A stretch of DNA of 61,969 nucleotides from assembly GCA_937871285.1 (NCBI GenBank), contig CALMQS010000126.1, forward strand, positions 1-61,969. Reading direction: 5' to 3'. Below the pieces are notes generated by a model that saw only the letters and a list, made by a program, of their open reading frames with translations, was not told the DNA's origin and did not search any database. This document shows, one piece after another, positions 26,149-35,455 of the stretch. This DNA comes from an uncultured Sphingobacteriales bacterium (GTDB lineage: Bacteria; Bacteroidota; Bacteroidia; Chitinophagales; Chitinophagaceae). Both the position numbers and the translations under genes were made by a program. Within the stretch, counting starts at the first letter, position 1, and every line of letters begins with the position of its first letter.

Positions 26149-26826
26149 ATGAAAATTTTGATCATCGAGGATGAAAAAGAATTGCTCGAAGCCATTACCC
26201 TTTCATTAGAAAAGGAGCATTTCCTGGTGGAGTCTGCCGGTAATTTTAACAGCGCGTTTGAGAAAATCTCATTGTATGAATACGACTGTATTCTATTAGA
26301 CATCATGCTGCCCGGCGGCAGCGGGCTGGATATTTTGGCAGAACTAAAGGCTTCAGGCAAAACAGAAAATGTAATTATCATCTCCGCCAAAGATTCCTTG
26401 GACGACAAGGTAAAAGGCTTGGCCGCAGGAGCGGATGATTACCTTACAAAGCCCTTTCACATTACGGAGCTCAATGCCCGCATAAAGGCAGTGCTGAGAA
26501 GAAAGACGCCGGGCGGAAAAAATATAATTGAAACCGCTAACGTATCATTAGATCTGAACGAGCGGCTGTTTGCCGTTAACGGCAACGTGTTTGCCCTGAA
26601 CCGTAAAGAGTTCGACATTCTGACTTATTTCCTTTCCAACAAAAACAGGCTGATCACAAAAACCGCTTTGGCAGAGCATGTGTGGGGAGACAATACCGAC
26701 CAGGCAGATAATTTAGATTTTATCTACTACCAGATCAAGAATCTCCGCAAAAAACTGCAATCATCAAACGCTGCAATAGAAATACAATCCATTTATGGTA
26801 TCGGGTATAAACTGGTTGAACAATGA
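26149..26826 (+). CDS. OmpR-family response regulator
   Basis: A 225-residue two-component regulator. The receiver domain (1-115) has acidic Glu7/Asp8, phospho-acceptor Asp51 in LLDIMLP and Lys in LTKPF. The C-terminal winged helix (about 130-225) ends with the typical IYGIGYKLVE. The ATG at 26149 is preferred to a TTG three codons upstream. The stop overlaps the sensor kinase start (ATGA), so both are co-translated. Likely targets are the two PepSY-like exported proteins downstream (inference). Confidence 0.93.
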   Translation: MKILIIEDEKELLEAITLSLEKEHFLVESAGNFNSAFEKISLYEYDCILLDIMLPGGSGLDILAELKASGKTENVIIISAKDSLDDKVKGLAAGADDYLTKPFHITELNARIKAVLRRKTPGGKNIIETANVSLDLNERLFAVNGNVFALNRKEFDILTYFLSNKNRLITKTALAEHVWGDNTDQADNLDFIYYQIKNLRKKLQSSNAAIEIQSIYGIGYKLVEQ

Positions 26827-28094
26827 GGCTGCTCAACCAATCGCTTATCTACCTGTCTGTTCCACTCCTTGTTATCGTGAGTATCTGGTCTGTTGTTTTC
26901 TATATCAATATGCTGGACGAGATCAGCGACAGCATAGACGACGGGTTAGACAATTCCAAATTATTGATTATTCAAAGGGTAGCAGCAGATTCCACTGTAC
27001 TGCAAAAAAATACCTTTAACGAGAGCAATTACGCCATACAGGAATTGGCAAAAGTATCTGCTATTACCATAAAAGATACCTATACCGACACCGCTTTGTA
27101 TATGCAGGGTGAAGAAGACATGGAACCCGTACGTATGCTTTCCACCGCTTTTGAGCTAAACGGGAAGTTTTACCGGCTGCAGGTTATTTCTTCCATGGTG
27201 GAAGAAGATGACCTGATAGAAGATCTCTTCTGGTCGGTAGTATGGCTTTACCTCATTATGCTCGCAGGTATAATCCTCATTAATAAAATAGCACTCCGGA
27301 AATTATGGAAACCGTTTTATGAAATATTGCTGCAGCTAAAAAGTTTCCGGCTCGACAGCAATGAAAAGCCCCCCGATATTAAAACAAATATTAAAGAGTT
27401 TAAAGAACTGAAAAACGCTGTAAACACCTTGACGCTGCACTCACTGGAAACGTACGCTAATCAAAAGCAGTTTACAGAAAACGCGGCGCACGAACTGCAA
27501 ACTCCGCTTGCCATTGCCGCCGGCAAGCTGGAGCTGTTGCTTGAAAAAGATGACATAAAAGATACGCATGCTGCAGATATTGCGCAGGTGCTTCAAATGA
27601 TTGAGCGGCTGGCACGTCTTAACAAATCATTGCTGTTATTAACCAAAATTGAAAACAGGCAATACGCGGGTAACCAAACTATTTCCATTAACCAAACGGT
27701 TCACCAGTGCATAAGCGACCTGGAGGATTTTATTGCGTACAAAAATATCAAGCTATCCCTTCACGAGGCCGGACAGGCGGAAGTTGAAATGGATTCGGCC
27801 CTGGCGTCTATCCTTATCGCGAATCTTATCAAAAATGCCGTCTTCCATAATATACCGAATGGGCTTATTACTATTGATATCACGCAAACAACATGTAAGA
27901 TAAGCAACACGGGAAATGAAAAGGCATTGAACCCCGAGAAGATCTTTAACCGTTTCTATAAAGACGCCACCGAACAAACCAGCACAGGGCTTGGCTTAGC
28001 GGTTGTTAAAGCCATTTGTAAATTATATGATTTCGGACTTTCTTACCATTATAACAACAACCATTGCTTCGAGGTCCGGTTCAAGAACGGGTGA
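26823..28094 (+). CDS. Two-component sensor histidine kinase
   Basis: A 423-residue membrane kinase. Helices at about 7-29 and 135-155 enclose a periplasmic sensor segment of about 105 residues without a recognised domain. A linker and a HisKA domain follow, with phospho-His223 in AAHELQTPL, then HATPase_c with the N box NLIKNAVFHN and the G2 box STGLGLAVVKAI. Overlaps the regulator gene by four bases. The ligand is unknown; the downstream PepSY-like proteins suggest an envelope or metal/redox signal, but this is speculation. Confidence 0.92.
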   Translation: MRLLNQSLIYLSVPLLVIVSIWSVVFYINMLDEISDSIDDGLDNSKLLIIQRVAADSTVLQKNTFNESNYAIQELAKVSAITIKDTYTDTALYMQGEEDMEPVRMLSTAFELNGKFYRLQVISSMVEEDDLIEDLFWSVVWLYLIMLAGIILINKIALRKLWKPFYEILLQLKSFRLDSNEKPPDIKTNIKEFKELKNAVNTLTLHSLETYANQKQFTENAAHELQTPLAIAAGKLELLLEKDDIKDTHAADIAQVLQMIERLARLNKSLLLLTKIENRQYAGNQTISINQTVHQCISDLEDFIAYKNIKLSLHEAGQAEVEMDSALASILIANLIKNAVFHNIPNGLITIDITQTTCKISNTGNEKALNPEKIFNRFYKDATEQTSTGLGLAVVKAICKLYDFGLSYHYNNNHCFEVRFKNG

Positions 28095-28185
28095 TGTTTC
28101 ATATCCCGGATCTTCACGTTAACAGATTCCCGATTCTTTCCAAAATCAGGTTGTTCCTTTGTGTAATAATATAAAAATGATGCAC

Positions 28186-28632
28186 ATGAAAAGGAACATA
28201 TTCATTATTGCTTTCAGTTTGTTACTGGCGCATGGCGCCGGTTTCGCGCAAAACATTCCGCAAAGCCAGGTACCCTCGGTGGTATTAAACCATTTCAAAC
28301 AAACATTTCCCAAAGCCTACGATGTGGAGTGGGAAATAAAAAACAACCAGTATTGCGCGGAGTTTGAAATGAAGTTGTCTAAAGATCATGAGGCATGCTA
28401 TGATAATTCGGGCAAGCTGTTAAAACATAAGGAGGATGTTACTAAAAGAAAACTGCCCGCAGCTATCCGGTCAGTCATTAAAAATGATTTTAACGGGTAC
28501 CGGGTTGACGATGTAAAAAAGATAACAACAGGTAATACAATACAGTATAGCGTAGAATTACAATCATTAAAAGAAGAATTGAAAGTGCATTTTGATGAGA
28601 AAGGAACGGTATTGAAGCAGCAGGCAGATTAA
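28186..28632 (+). CDS. PepSY-like exported protein
   Basis: A 148-residue protein with a signal peptide (MKRNIFIIAFSLLLAHGAGF, then AQ). Two tandem repeats of the PepSY-like (DUF2874/BLIP-like) fold follow, seen in PSVVLNHFKQTFPKAYDVEWE ... AEFEMK and AAIRSVIKNDFNGYRVDDVKK ... YSVEL. The start is uncertain: ATG codons at 28177, 28180 and 28186 are in frame, and the last gives the most usual signal sequence. A weak -7 box (TTCCTTTG, 28154-28161) suggests its own promoter. It lies behind a two-component system, a common setting for these proteins in Bacteroidota. Function unknown. Confidence 0.8.
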   Translation: MKRNIFIIAFSLLLAHGAGFAQNIPQSQVPSVVLNHFKQTFPKAYDVEWEIKNNQYCAEFEMKLSKDHEACYDNSGKLLKHKEDVTKRKLPAAIRSVIKNDFNGYRVDDVKKITTGNTIQYSVELQSLKEELKVHFDEKGTVLKQQAD

Positions 28633-28758
28633 AAGGGGAATATGCCCTTTCAGCCTGCCGGTTCATTGCTGCTTACCGGCAGTTACTTAAAAATATTTTA
28701 TTAAACGCGTTTGTTCCTGAAAATGCTACACACCGGGGATAAGCACAAATCAATATAG

Positions 28759-29187
28759 ATGAGAAAAATAAACCTTGCCATCATACTGGCGATTTTCACT
28801 TTTGCAAGCTGCGAAAAAGAAACAATGGTTAAGGAAAATGACCTGCCTGCTGAAATAAAGACGTTTATTACAACGCATTTTCCTGCAAACCCAATCATAC
28901 AATCTGTAAAAGACAGGGATGGACTGGAATTAACCTACGATGTTATACTTGAAGGGAACATCAGCCTGGAATTCAATAGAAAAAAACAGATCACCGACAT
29001 TGATGGCATTGCTAAGCTGCCCGACTCCGTCATTCCTTCCAAAATTATTGATTATGTTTCAGCAAATTATTCCGGCAATGTTATTACCGGCTGGGAGCTC
29101 GACAACAAAAATCAACAGGTAAGCTTAGATAATGGGTTAGAGCTGGAATTCAATATGGCCGGAGACTTTTTGCGTATTGACAGTTAG
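28759..29187 (+). CDS. PepSY-like lipoprotein
   Basis: A 142-residue lipoprotein (signal ends IFTFASCEKE, Cys19) with the PepSY-like two-repeat pattern (LPAEIKTFITTHFPANPIIQ..., VIPSKIIDYVSANYSGNVITG...). It is similar in plan to the preceding gene and likely arose by duplication of the same fold. It is 126 bases downstream of that gene, and its stop codon overlaps the stop of the convergent SDR gene by four bases. Confidence 0.78.
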   Translation: MRKINLAIILAIFTFASCEKETMVKENDLPAEIKTFITTHFPANPIIQSVKDRDGLELTYDVILEGNISLEFNRKKQITDIDGIAKLPDSVIPSKIIDYVSANYSGNVITGWELDNKNQQVSLDNGLELEFNMAGDFLRIDS

Positions 29188-30071
29188 GGAAACATATTGC
29201 GAATGCCCTCCATGAAGCTTATAGGGCTGTAGCCCAGTTCCTTTTCCGCTTTGTGAATAATAAAACCTGTTTTTAACGGACGCCGCGCCGGTTGCGTAAA
29301 TACTGCGGCGTCTACCTTTTCCATCAGCGCCTTGTTCAGTCCAAAATAACCGGCAACCTGCACCGCCATATCGTAAGGGGTAAGCACTTCCCTGCCGGAG
29401 ATATGATATATGCCGCCGGCATTTTTTTCTATGATCAATTGTATACCGCTAACAAGGTCGCCTATATAGGTGGGCGTACGTACCTGGTCGCTTACCACTT
29501 TTATCGGATTTCCTTTTTCGAGGTTTTCTTTCACCCAGGTTACGATATTGCTCCTTGTGCCTGCTAATATGTTTCCGTATACCAGCACGGTGCGCACAAT
29601 AGCCCGGCTGATGCCGCTTTGCTGTACAATTTGCTCCGCTTCCCATTTGGTTTCTCCATAATAATTAACAGGAGCAGGCAAATCTGTTTCACGATAAGGA
29701 CCATCATCACCGCTGAACACAAAATCGGTGGAAATATATACCAGCTTTGCATTTACGGCAGCTGCCGCATCTGTAAAATAGCGGGTTGCATTTACATTCG
29801 TGTTATAGCACGCTTCCTTATTAAGCTCGCAGGCATCGGGTTGTGCCATAGCCGCGGCATGAATGATCACATCCGGCCGAATGGCGGCTACCTGCGTTAA
29901 CACACTTTCTTTGTCTGTAATATCAATAGCTGCATACCGGTAAGGCTTATCCGCCGCCGGCAGCCTGCATGCTCCCCTGCCGGTAGCTGTTACTTCATGC
30001 CCTGCGGTTGTAAGTTGCTGCACTGCATTTTGTCCTAAAAGTCCGTTGGCACCGGTAACTAAAATCTTCAT
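29184..30071 (-). CDS. SDR family NAD-dependent reductase (dTDP-4-dehydrorhamnose reductase-like)
   Basis: A 295-residue extended short-chain dehydrogenase of the RmlD-like group. GANGLLGQNAV at 7-17 is the nucleotide loop, and YISTDFVFSG and YGETKWEAE (Tyr and Lys of the YxxxK site) follow, then RTVLVYG. Family members reduce dTDP-4-keto-6-deoxyhexoses or similar substrates. No other sugar-nucleotide genes adjoin it, so the exact role is open. It is divergent from pfkA. Confidence 0.83.
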   Translation of the reverse strand: MKILVTGANGLLGQNAVQQLTTAGHEVTATGRGACRLPAADKPYRYAAIDITDKESVLTQVAAIRPDVIIHAAAMAQPDACELNKEACYNTNVNATRYFTDAAAAVNAKLVYISTDFVFSGDDGPYRETDLPAPVNYYGETKWEAEQIVQQSGISRAIVRTVLVYGNILAGTRSNIVTWVKENLEKGNPIKVVSDQVRTPTYIGDLVSGIQLIIEKNAGGIYHISGREVLTPYDMAVQVAGYFGLNKALMEKVDAAVFTQPARRPLKTGFIIHKAEKELGYSPISFMEGIRNMFP

Positions 30072-30123
30072 TTTAAGGCGTATAAGCCCCGAATGTACAA
30101 AATCATTAAACCTTCAATCTAAA

Positions 30124-30154
30124 ATTGGGAAATGATTGTAATTATGTACTTTTG
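30124..30154 (+). promoter_or_regulatory. Bacteroidota-type promoter of pfkA
   Basis: ATTG (30124-30127), 19 bases, then TACTTTTG (30147-30154), an exact TANNTTTG box. The 5' UTR would be about 85 bases, long enough for regulation, but no riboswitch fold is recognised. Confidence 0.6.
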
Positions 30155-30243
30155 ACGCTTCTATAAAACAGATATAGAAAAAATTTTAATAACTGTACTT
30201 GCCCTTTGAATGATCTTAATCATTTCAGACAAGGTTTAAACGA

Positions 30244-31230
30244 ATGGAAAAGAAAGTTTCTAAAATCGGGGTACTGACTTCAGGAGGAGACGCCCCGGGT
30301 ATGAATGCAGCCATACGGGCAGTAGTGCGTACCGGCTTATATTACGGATTAGATATGTTTGGCATTATGCGCGGGTTTGCGGGGATGATAGAAAATGATA
30401 TTTTTAAGCTGGAATCCCGCAGCGTTGCCAACATTATACAAAGAGGGGGCACCATCCTGAAAACCGCAAGGTGTAAGGAATTTTTTGAAGCCGCAGGCAG
30501 AAAAAAAGCATACGAAAATCTAAAAAATCTGGGCATTAACGGACTGGTGATCATAGGCGGCGACGGCTCTTTCAGGGGCGCACAAATATTTTCCAGCGAA
30601 TTTGACATTCCCTGTATCGGTTTACCCGGAACCATAGATAAAGATATTGCCGGAACCGATTTTACCATAGGTTTTGATACCGCCGTAAATACCGCCGTAG
30701 AAGCTATAGACAAAATACGGGATACTGCCGATGCCCACGACCGGCTATTTATTATAGAAGTAATGGGCAGAGACTCGGGCTATATTGCTTTGCATAGCGG
30801 TATTGCTACCGGCGCCGAAAACATCCTGATCCCCGAACGGATAACCGACATCAATGAAGTCATTGACTCTCTCCAGGAAAAAGAAAAGAGAAAGAAATTA
30901 GTAAACCTGCTGGTAGTGGCAGAAGGCAGCGAACTGGGAGGAGCCAATGAAATAGCCAAAGTGTTAAAAGAAAAAATGCCAAACGCCGATATTAAAGTTT
31001 GTATACTCGGACATATCCAGCGTGGCGGCTCGCCTTCCTGTCTCGACAGGCTGATTGCCAGCCGCATGGGTTATGCAGCAGTGGAGTGTTTGATGACCGG
31101 CAAAGATATTAACACGATGATTGGTATAATAAACAATCAATTACATTATACCCCTTTAGAGCAGGCTGTAAAAGCGGAACAAACCATAGATTACGACTGG
31201 CTTAAAATTGTGAAGATACTGGCTTCGTAG
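30244..31230 (+). CDS. pfkA: 6-phosphofructokinase, ATP-dependent type
   Basis: A 328-residue glycolytic enzyme converting fructose 6-phosphate to fructose 1,6-bisphosphate. Seen: TSGGDAPGMNAAIRAVVR at the N-terminus, IIGGDGSFRGA (the GGDGS form marks an ATP rather than PPi enzyme), PGTIDKDIAGTD with the catalytic Asp, and the GHIQRGGSPSCLDR effector/substrate segment. Length is that of bacterial PfkA. Pyruvate kinase starts 112 bases downstream on the same strand, so the two irreversible glycolytic steps are probably co-expressed. Confidence 0.96.
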   Translation: MEKKVSKIGVLTSGGDAPGMNAAIRAVVRTGLYYGLDMFGIMRGFAGMIENDIFKLESRSVANIIQRGGTILKTARCKEFFEAAGRKKAYENLKNLGINGLVIIGGDGSFRGAQIFSSEFDIPCIGLPGTIDKDIAGTDFTIGFDTAVNTAVEAIDKIRDTADAHDRLFIIEVMGRDSGYIALHSGIATGAENILIPERITDINEVIDSLQEKEKRKKLVNLLVVAEGSELGGANEIAKVLKEKMPNADIKVCILGHIQRGGSPSCLDRLIASRMGYAAVECLMTGKDINTMIGIINNQLHYTPLEQAVKAEQTIDYDWLKIVKILAS

Positions 31231-31342
31231 CGGCAGGCGCCACGGGTTGAAGATAAATGCCTTAGGCGCTATACGGTTGCGGGCCTGTGTCTTATCATAT
31301 TGTACCCCGTACCTTAAACAAAAATAAAATCATTACCATAGT

Positions 31343-32833
31343 ATGTCAAAAAATATTACCAAATACCTGCACGAAGAGATGGACAAACAGGCAGGTATTG
31401 AACACACTTTTCACCGCACAAAAATTGTTGCCACTGTTGGACCGGCCTGCGATACCTACGATAAGCTGCTGGATCTGGTAAAGGCAGGCGTAAATGTATT
31501 TCGCCTGAATTTTTCGCATGGCGCGCATGCCGACAAGCTGGCTATCATTAATTATATCCGAAGGATCAATACAGAAGAACCATACAATATTTGTATACTT
31601 GGCGACCTGCAGGGTCCAAAGCTCAGGGTAGGCGAAATTGAAAACGGCTCTATGCCCGTAAATGTTGGCGACATCCTTACTTTCACGAACGAAAAATGTA
31701 TTGGTACCAGGGAAAAAATTTACGTTTCCTACCCCAACCTGGCCAATGATGTGGAAGCGGGTAACAAAATTTTAATAGACGACGGTAAATTAGAGGTGCA
31801 GGTAACGGAGGTTACTGAAAAAGGAGATGTGAAAGTAGTGGTTACCATGCCGGGTATTTTATCTTCCAAAAAAGGCGTTAACCTGCCCGACACTAAAATT
31901 TCATTGCCGGCACTTACCGAAAAGGACCTTGCCGACCTGGATTTTATGATTGAGCATGCGGTAGACTGGATCGCGCTTTCCTTTGTAAGAAAAGTAGATG
32001 ATCTTAAAATATTAAGAGATATACTGCAGGAAAACAAAAGCAAATGCAAGGTGATGGCTAAAATTGAGATGCCTGAAGCCATTGTTAACCTGCGCGAGAT
32101 CATTCTGGAATCGGACGGCATTATGATCGCCCGTGGCGACCTGGGTGTTGAAATGCCCGTTGAACAGGTTCCCCTTATCCAAAAAGATATTATCCGCAAA
32201 TGCCTTCACCGCGGAAAGCCGGTTATTGTGGCTACGCAAATGATGGAAAGCATGATGGATCGTATTAAACCCAACCGCAGCGAAGCTACCGATGTAGCCA
32301 ATGCCGTGCTGGAGGGCGCCGATGCGGTAATGCTGAGCGGTGAAACGGCTATGGGACAGCACCCGGTGCTGGTAGTGCAAACCATGCGTAAAATTATCCT
32401 GGAAGTAGAAAAAAAAGAATACCGCTATAACCGCGAGGAAGATCTGAAGCCGCAGCCGCATTCGCCGTCTTTTCACAGCGATGCCATCTGTTATAACGCC
32501 TGTAAAATTGCCAAGGATGTAAATGCAGACGCCCTGCTGGCAATGACCCAAAGCGGGTACACCGCTTTTGTGGTAAGCAGCTACCGGCCGAAATCGCCAT
32601 TATACATCTTCACCAAAGAAAAAACATTGCTTAACCAGCTTAGCCTGAGCTGGGGGGTAAGACCATTTTTTTATGATGAGGAAGAAAGTATAGACCAGAT
32701 CATTTTTGACCAGATACAAATTTTAAAAACAAGAGGCTTTTTAAAAACCGGGGATACTATAGTAAATACCGGCAGCCTGCCCGTTCATCTTCATTTGCCT
32801 ACTAACCTGCTTAAGATTTCAAAAGTAGAGTAA
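31343..32833 (+). CDS. pyk: Pyruvate kinase
   Basis: A 496-residue enzyme making pyruvate and ATP from phosphoenolpyruvate. FRLNFSHGAH, LGDLQGPKLRVG, the signature VMAKIEMPEAIVN with its catalytic Lys, IMIARGDLGVEMP and the GETAMGQHPV loop are all present; a C-terminal allosteric domain begins near residue 370. The start gives a 24-residue extension (MSKNITKYLHEEMDKQAG...) before the barrel, common in relatives. Confidence 0.96.
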   Translation: MSKNITKYLHEEMDKQAGIEHTFHRTKIVATVGPACDTYDKLLDLVKAGVNVFRLNFSHGAHADKLAIINYIRRINTEEPYNICILGDLQGPKLRVGEIENGSMPVNVGDILTFTNEKCIGTREKIYVSYPNLANDVEAGNKILIDDGKLEVQVTEVTEKGDVKVVVTMPGILSSKKGVNLPDTKISLPALTEKDLADLDFMIEHAVDWIALSFVRKVDDLKILRDILQENKSKCKVMAKIEMPEAIVNLREIILESDGIMIARGDLGVEMPVEQVPLIQKDIIRKCLHRGKPVIVATQMMESMMDRIKPNRSEATDVANAVLEGADAVMLSGETAMGQHPVLVVQTMRKIILEVEKKEYRYNREEDLKPQPHSPSFHSDAICYNACKIAKDVNADALLAMTQSGYTAFVVSSYRPKSPLYIFTKEKTLLNQLSLSWGVRPFFYDEEESIDQIIFDQIQILKTRGFLKTGDTIVNTGSLPVHLHLPTNLLKISKVE

Positions 32834-32927
32834 GATAGAGGTTACAGGTTTCAGGTTACAGGTTACAAGGTTGAGGTTGAAGGGCACTAACCAGCACCAC
32901 AATTCCCGTTTACAAGCATTTTGTTAT
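32834..32927. repeat. GGTTACAGGTTTCAGG word repeat
   Basis: GAGGTTACAGGTTTCAGGTT and further GGTTACA words between pyk and the DUF486 gene, the direct-order counterpart of the repeat at 7650-7725. Confidence 0.75.
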
Positions 32928-33257
32928 ATGCGCACCATTGTATTGTTGCTGTTCTCTAACATCTTCATGACCATTGCATGGTACGGACATTTAAAGCATC
33001 AAAATGTTCCATTGTGGAAAGCCATTGCAGTGAGCTGGGGAATTGCTTTTTTTGAGTATTGCCTGCAGGTGCCGGCTAATCGTTTGGGATATGTTAGCGG
33101 CTTTAGCGCCTTCCAGCTAAAAATTATCCAGGAAGCCATTACCCTGGTAGTATTCGTTGCCTTCGCTTTATTATACCTGCGCGAACCCATGCACTGGAAA
33201 TACCTGCTGAGCTTCATATGCCTGATGGGCGCCGTGTATTTTGCATTTATGAAATGA
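32928..33257 (+). CDS. DUF486 / DMT-like small membrane protein
   Basis: A 109-residue protein with four predicted helices (MRTIVLLLFSNIFMTIAWYG; AIAVSWGIAFFEYCLQVPAN; ITLVVFVAFALLYL; YLLSFICLMGAVYFAFMK), matching the DUF486 family, distant relatives of the drug/metabolite transporters. The ATG at 32928 is used because the 19 codons upstream are translated word repeat. Substrate unknown. Confidence 0.83.
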   Translation: MRTIVLLLFSNIFMTIAWYGHLKHQNVPLWKAIAVSWGIAFFEYCLQVPANRLGYVSGFSAFQLKIIQEAITLVVFVAFALLYLREPMHWKYLLSFICLMGAVYFAFMK

Positions 33258-33395
33258 GGTATGAGGGGTAAGGTATAGGGTATGAGGAGTAAGGTATAAG
33301 GCATTCACTATTGACTACTCATTTACTACAACTTTTCCCCATGTCTCTCTTCCCATCATCCCATTACCACATTTTCACATTTTCACATTTTCAAA
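33258..33395. repeat. Convergent-gene spacer of GAGGTATAAGG and CACATTTTC words
   Basis: GAGGTATGAGGGGTAAGG words (33256-33300) are followed by TTCACTATTGACTACTC and four CACATTTTCA words. No terminator hairpin is evident. Confidence 0.7.
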
Positions 33396-34742
33396 TTACC
33401 ACGTTCTACTCCTCTCCTCCACCGCTCCCTTAAACCGTTTTATATCCAGCGCGGTATTTCCGTTTTCCAGCCTGATATCCTGTTGCGCCCGGGCCGAAAT
33501 ACGCGAAAAGGCCCCCTCATTGATATAATGCAGGGCGCTTGCCAGGCAGCTTTCATTGATATCGCCCCATGGTTTATCCAGTCCGTCATCTACAGTAACG
33601 TCGGGCTGCAGTCCATTGAAATAATTTCCTTCACCGTTCTTATTTACGCTCCTGAAGGAAACCGGGAAAATATACCAGTCGCCTACTCCGATATTAAAAT
33701 AACCTACGGGCTTTCCGTGACTCGCCCTGCCGATCAGCTTCACATCCACATAGGGCTTAAGACTGTTAATCAACAGTTCGCTTGCAGAAGCTGTGTTTTT
33801 AGTGATAATGAAAAAAATACGGTTAAGGTTAAGCGCTCCCTTTTTTTGATAGTTGATGGTGGTATCAAAAAGAGCGCTATAGTTATTATTAAATTTTTCC
33901 TGCAGCATAATGCCGTTATTGCCTGATGAAGGCACTAAATAGTTAGCCAGCTCATTCTGAAGCGCTACATACCCGCCTCCGTTATACCGCAGGTCTACGA
34001 TCATATCGTTAATACCGGCGGCTGAAAATGCATTAAAAATATTCCCCAGGCGGCTTTTGATATTGTCAATGTTGCCCAAAAAAGAATTAAAAACGAAGTA
34101 TCCTGTTTTATTGCCGCCATTGCTGTATACCGTATCTAAAATAATGGGGTCATCCTGGTGGGTTGCAGCGGTAAGTGTAATATCAACGTCTGTTCCATCG
34201 GGCTTTTTAAAAGTGAAGCTTGCGGAAGAGCTGTTAAATACGGCTGTGGAAATACGCGATATAGTGGCATCATCAGTGTTAACGGTGGTATTATTGTTAA
34301 CCGACATTATCTGCCAGCTCCTTTCTATACCCGCGGCGGCTGCAGGAGATGCCGGTTCTACATAAGAAACCCGCAGGTCGTTCTCCGACATAAAAAATAT
34401 ACCCAGTCCAAAATCACCGCTGATGCCCAAGCTTACATCATCCCATTCTGCTTTTTTTATGGCAAAGCTCCACCGGTCTACGGGATCAGCGAAACCGGGT
34501 TCTGCGCTATAGGGGCGGAGCGCTTTCATAATAGCGTCGGGATCGGCGTAAGACCTTGCGTTAAAATCAGAAGGAAGGTTTTGATGCCACAGGTAGAGAT
34601 CCTTTGCATAGCTCCAGGCAGTATCTTTAACCCTGTTCTCCGTTGTATTACCTGCATCACCGTTATTATTTTCCTTCTTACAGCCAACAGTTGATAATAC
34701 AACCGCTGAAAAAAAGAACAAAGCAATGTTTTTCAATTCCAT
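33396..34742 (-). CDS. S41 family peptidase (C-terminal processing protease-like), lipoprotein
   Basis: A 448-residue exported serine protease. The lipoprotein signal ends STVGCKKE (Cys21). A helical N-terminal part, a PDZ-like domain (about 110-185, SYVEPASPAAAAGIE) and an S41 domain follow. The nucleophile Ser lies in FIITKNTASASELLINSLKPY, with GRASHGKPVGYF downstream. DMIVDLRYNGGGY is the usual core strand. The likely role is trimming of envelope proteins; substrate unknown. Monocistronic by spacing. Confidence 0.9.
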   Translation of the reverse strand: MELKNIALFFFSAVVLSTVGCKKENNNGDAGNTTENRVKDTAWSYAKDLYLWHQNLPSDFNARSYADPDAIMKALRPYSAEPGFADPVDRWSFAIKKAEWDDVSLGISGDFGLGIFFMSENDLRVSYVEPASPAAAAGIERSWQIMSVNNNTTVNTDDATISRISTAVFNSSSASFTFKKPDGTDVDITLTAATHQDDPIILDTVYSNGGNKTGYFVFNSFLGNIDNIKSRLGNIFNAFSAAGINDMIVDLRYNGGGYVALQNELANYLVPSSGNNGIMLQEKFNNNYSALFDTTINYQKKGALNLNRIFFIITKNTASASELLINSLKPYVDVKLIGRASHGKPVGYFNIGVGDWYIFPVSFRSVNKNGEGNYFNGLQPDVTVDDGLDKPWGDINESCLASALHYINEGAFSRISARAQQDIRLENGNTALDIKRFKGAVEERSRTW

Positions 34743-34878
34743 ATTTCTGTTATTGAAGTTTGAAACAGCGAATGTATAGCAGCACAGTACATACTGAAAT
34801 TACGTATTTACTGAACACCCGGTTGCTCAAAACCCCGCACTTAACATTTGTTTTCCCAAAATTAACGTTGGTTAACCT

Positions 34879-35346
34879 TTAGAAATTAACGTTGCAGTTT
34901 ACCCATCCCGCATCAAACTGCGCATTGTATTTTTTATAGAACTGTATAGCAGGTTCGTTCCAGTCTAATACCTGCCACATCATGCCGGTAAATTTTTTAG
35001 CACGGGCTTCTTCTACCAGGCGATCCAGCAATAATTTTCCAATTCCCCTGCCCCGCCAGGCTTTGGTAACAATAATATCTTCTAAGTACATGCGCTGGCC
35101 CTTCCAGGTAGAGTACCGAATATAATACAATGCAAAAGCTACAATTTCTTTTGCCCCGTTAGTGCCTGAAGGAACTTCAGCAACAAATGCCCACCATACA
35201 GGATTTTCCCCAAACCCGCTTTCAGCAAAATGCACAGGGTCAACCGTTACTTCGTGTGGCGCCTTTTCAAATTCCGCCAGCTCACGCACCAGCTCCATCA
35301 GCCTGGTACAATCTTCTCTTACGGCCGGCCTGATCGTTATGCTCAT
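34879..35346 (-). CDS. GNAT N-acetyltransferase, diamine/thialysine acetyltransferase-like
   Basis: A 155-residue single-domain acetyltransferase. YYIRYSTWKGQRMYLEDIIV and AWRGRGIGKLLLDRL (acetyl-CoA loop R-G-R-G-I-G) followed by VLDWNEPAIQFYKKYNAQ match the spermidine/thialysine acetyltransferase (SSAT-like) group. Probable substrate is a polyamine or lysine analogue (inference from family). Confidence 0.83.
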   Translation of the reverse strand: MSITIRPAVREDCTRLMELVRELAEFEKAPHEVTVDPVHFAESGFGENPVWWAFVAEVPSGTNGAKEIVAFALYYIRYSTWKGQRMYLEDIIVTKAWRGRGIGKLLLDRLVEEARAKKFTGMMWQVLDWNEPAIQFYKKYNAQFDAGWVNCNVNF

Positions 35347-35455
35347 TCTGAATTGATTAGATTAATAGCTTGCCTGAGTTACCGCTCTCTTCACGTTTAC
35401 TTCGTGAAATGATAAAGGTGAAACGACAAACCTTTCTCACTATTCACCTCTCCCC

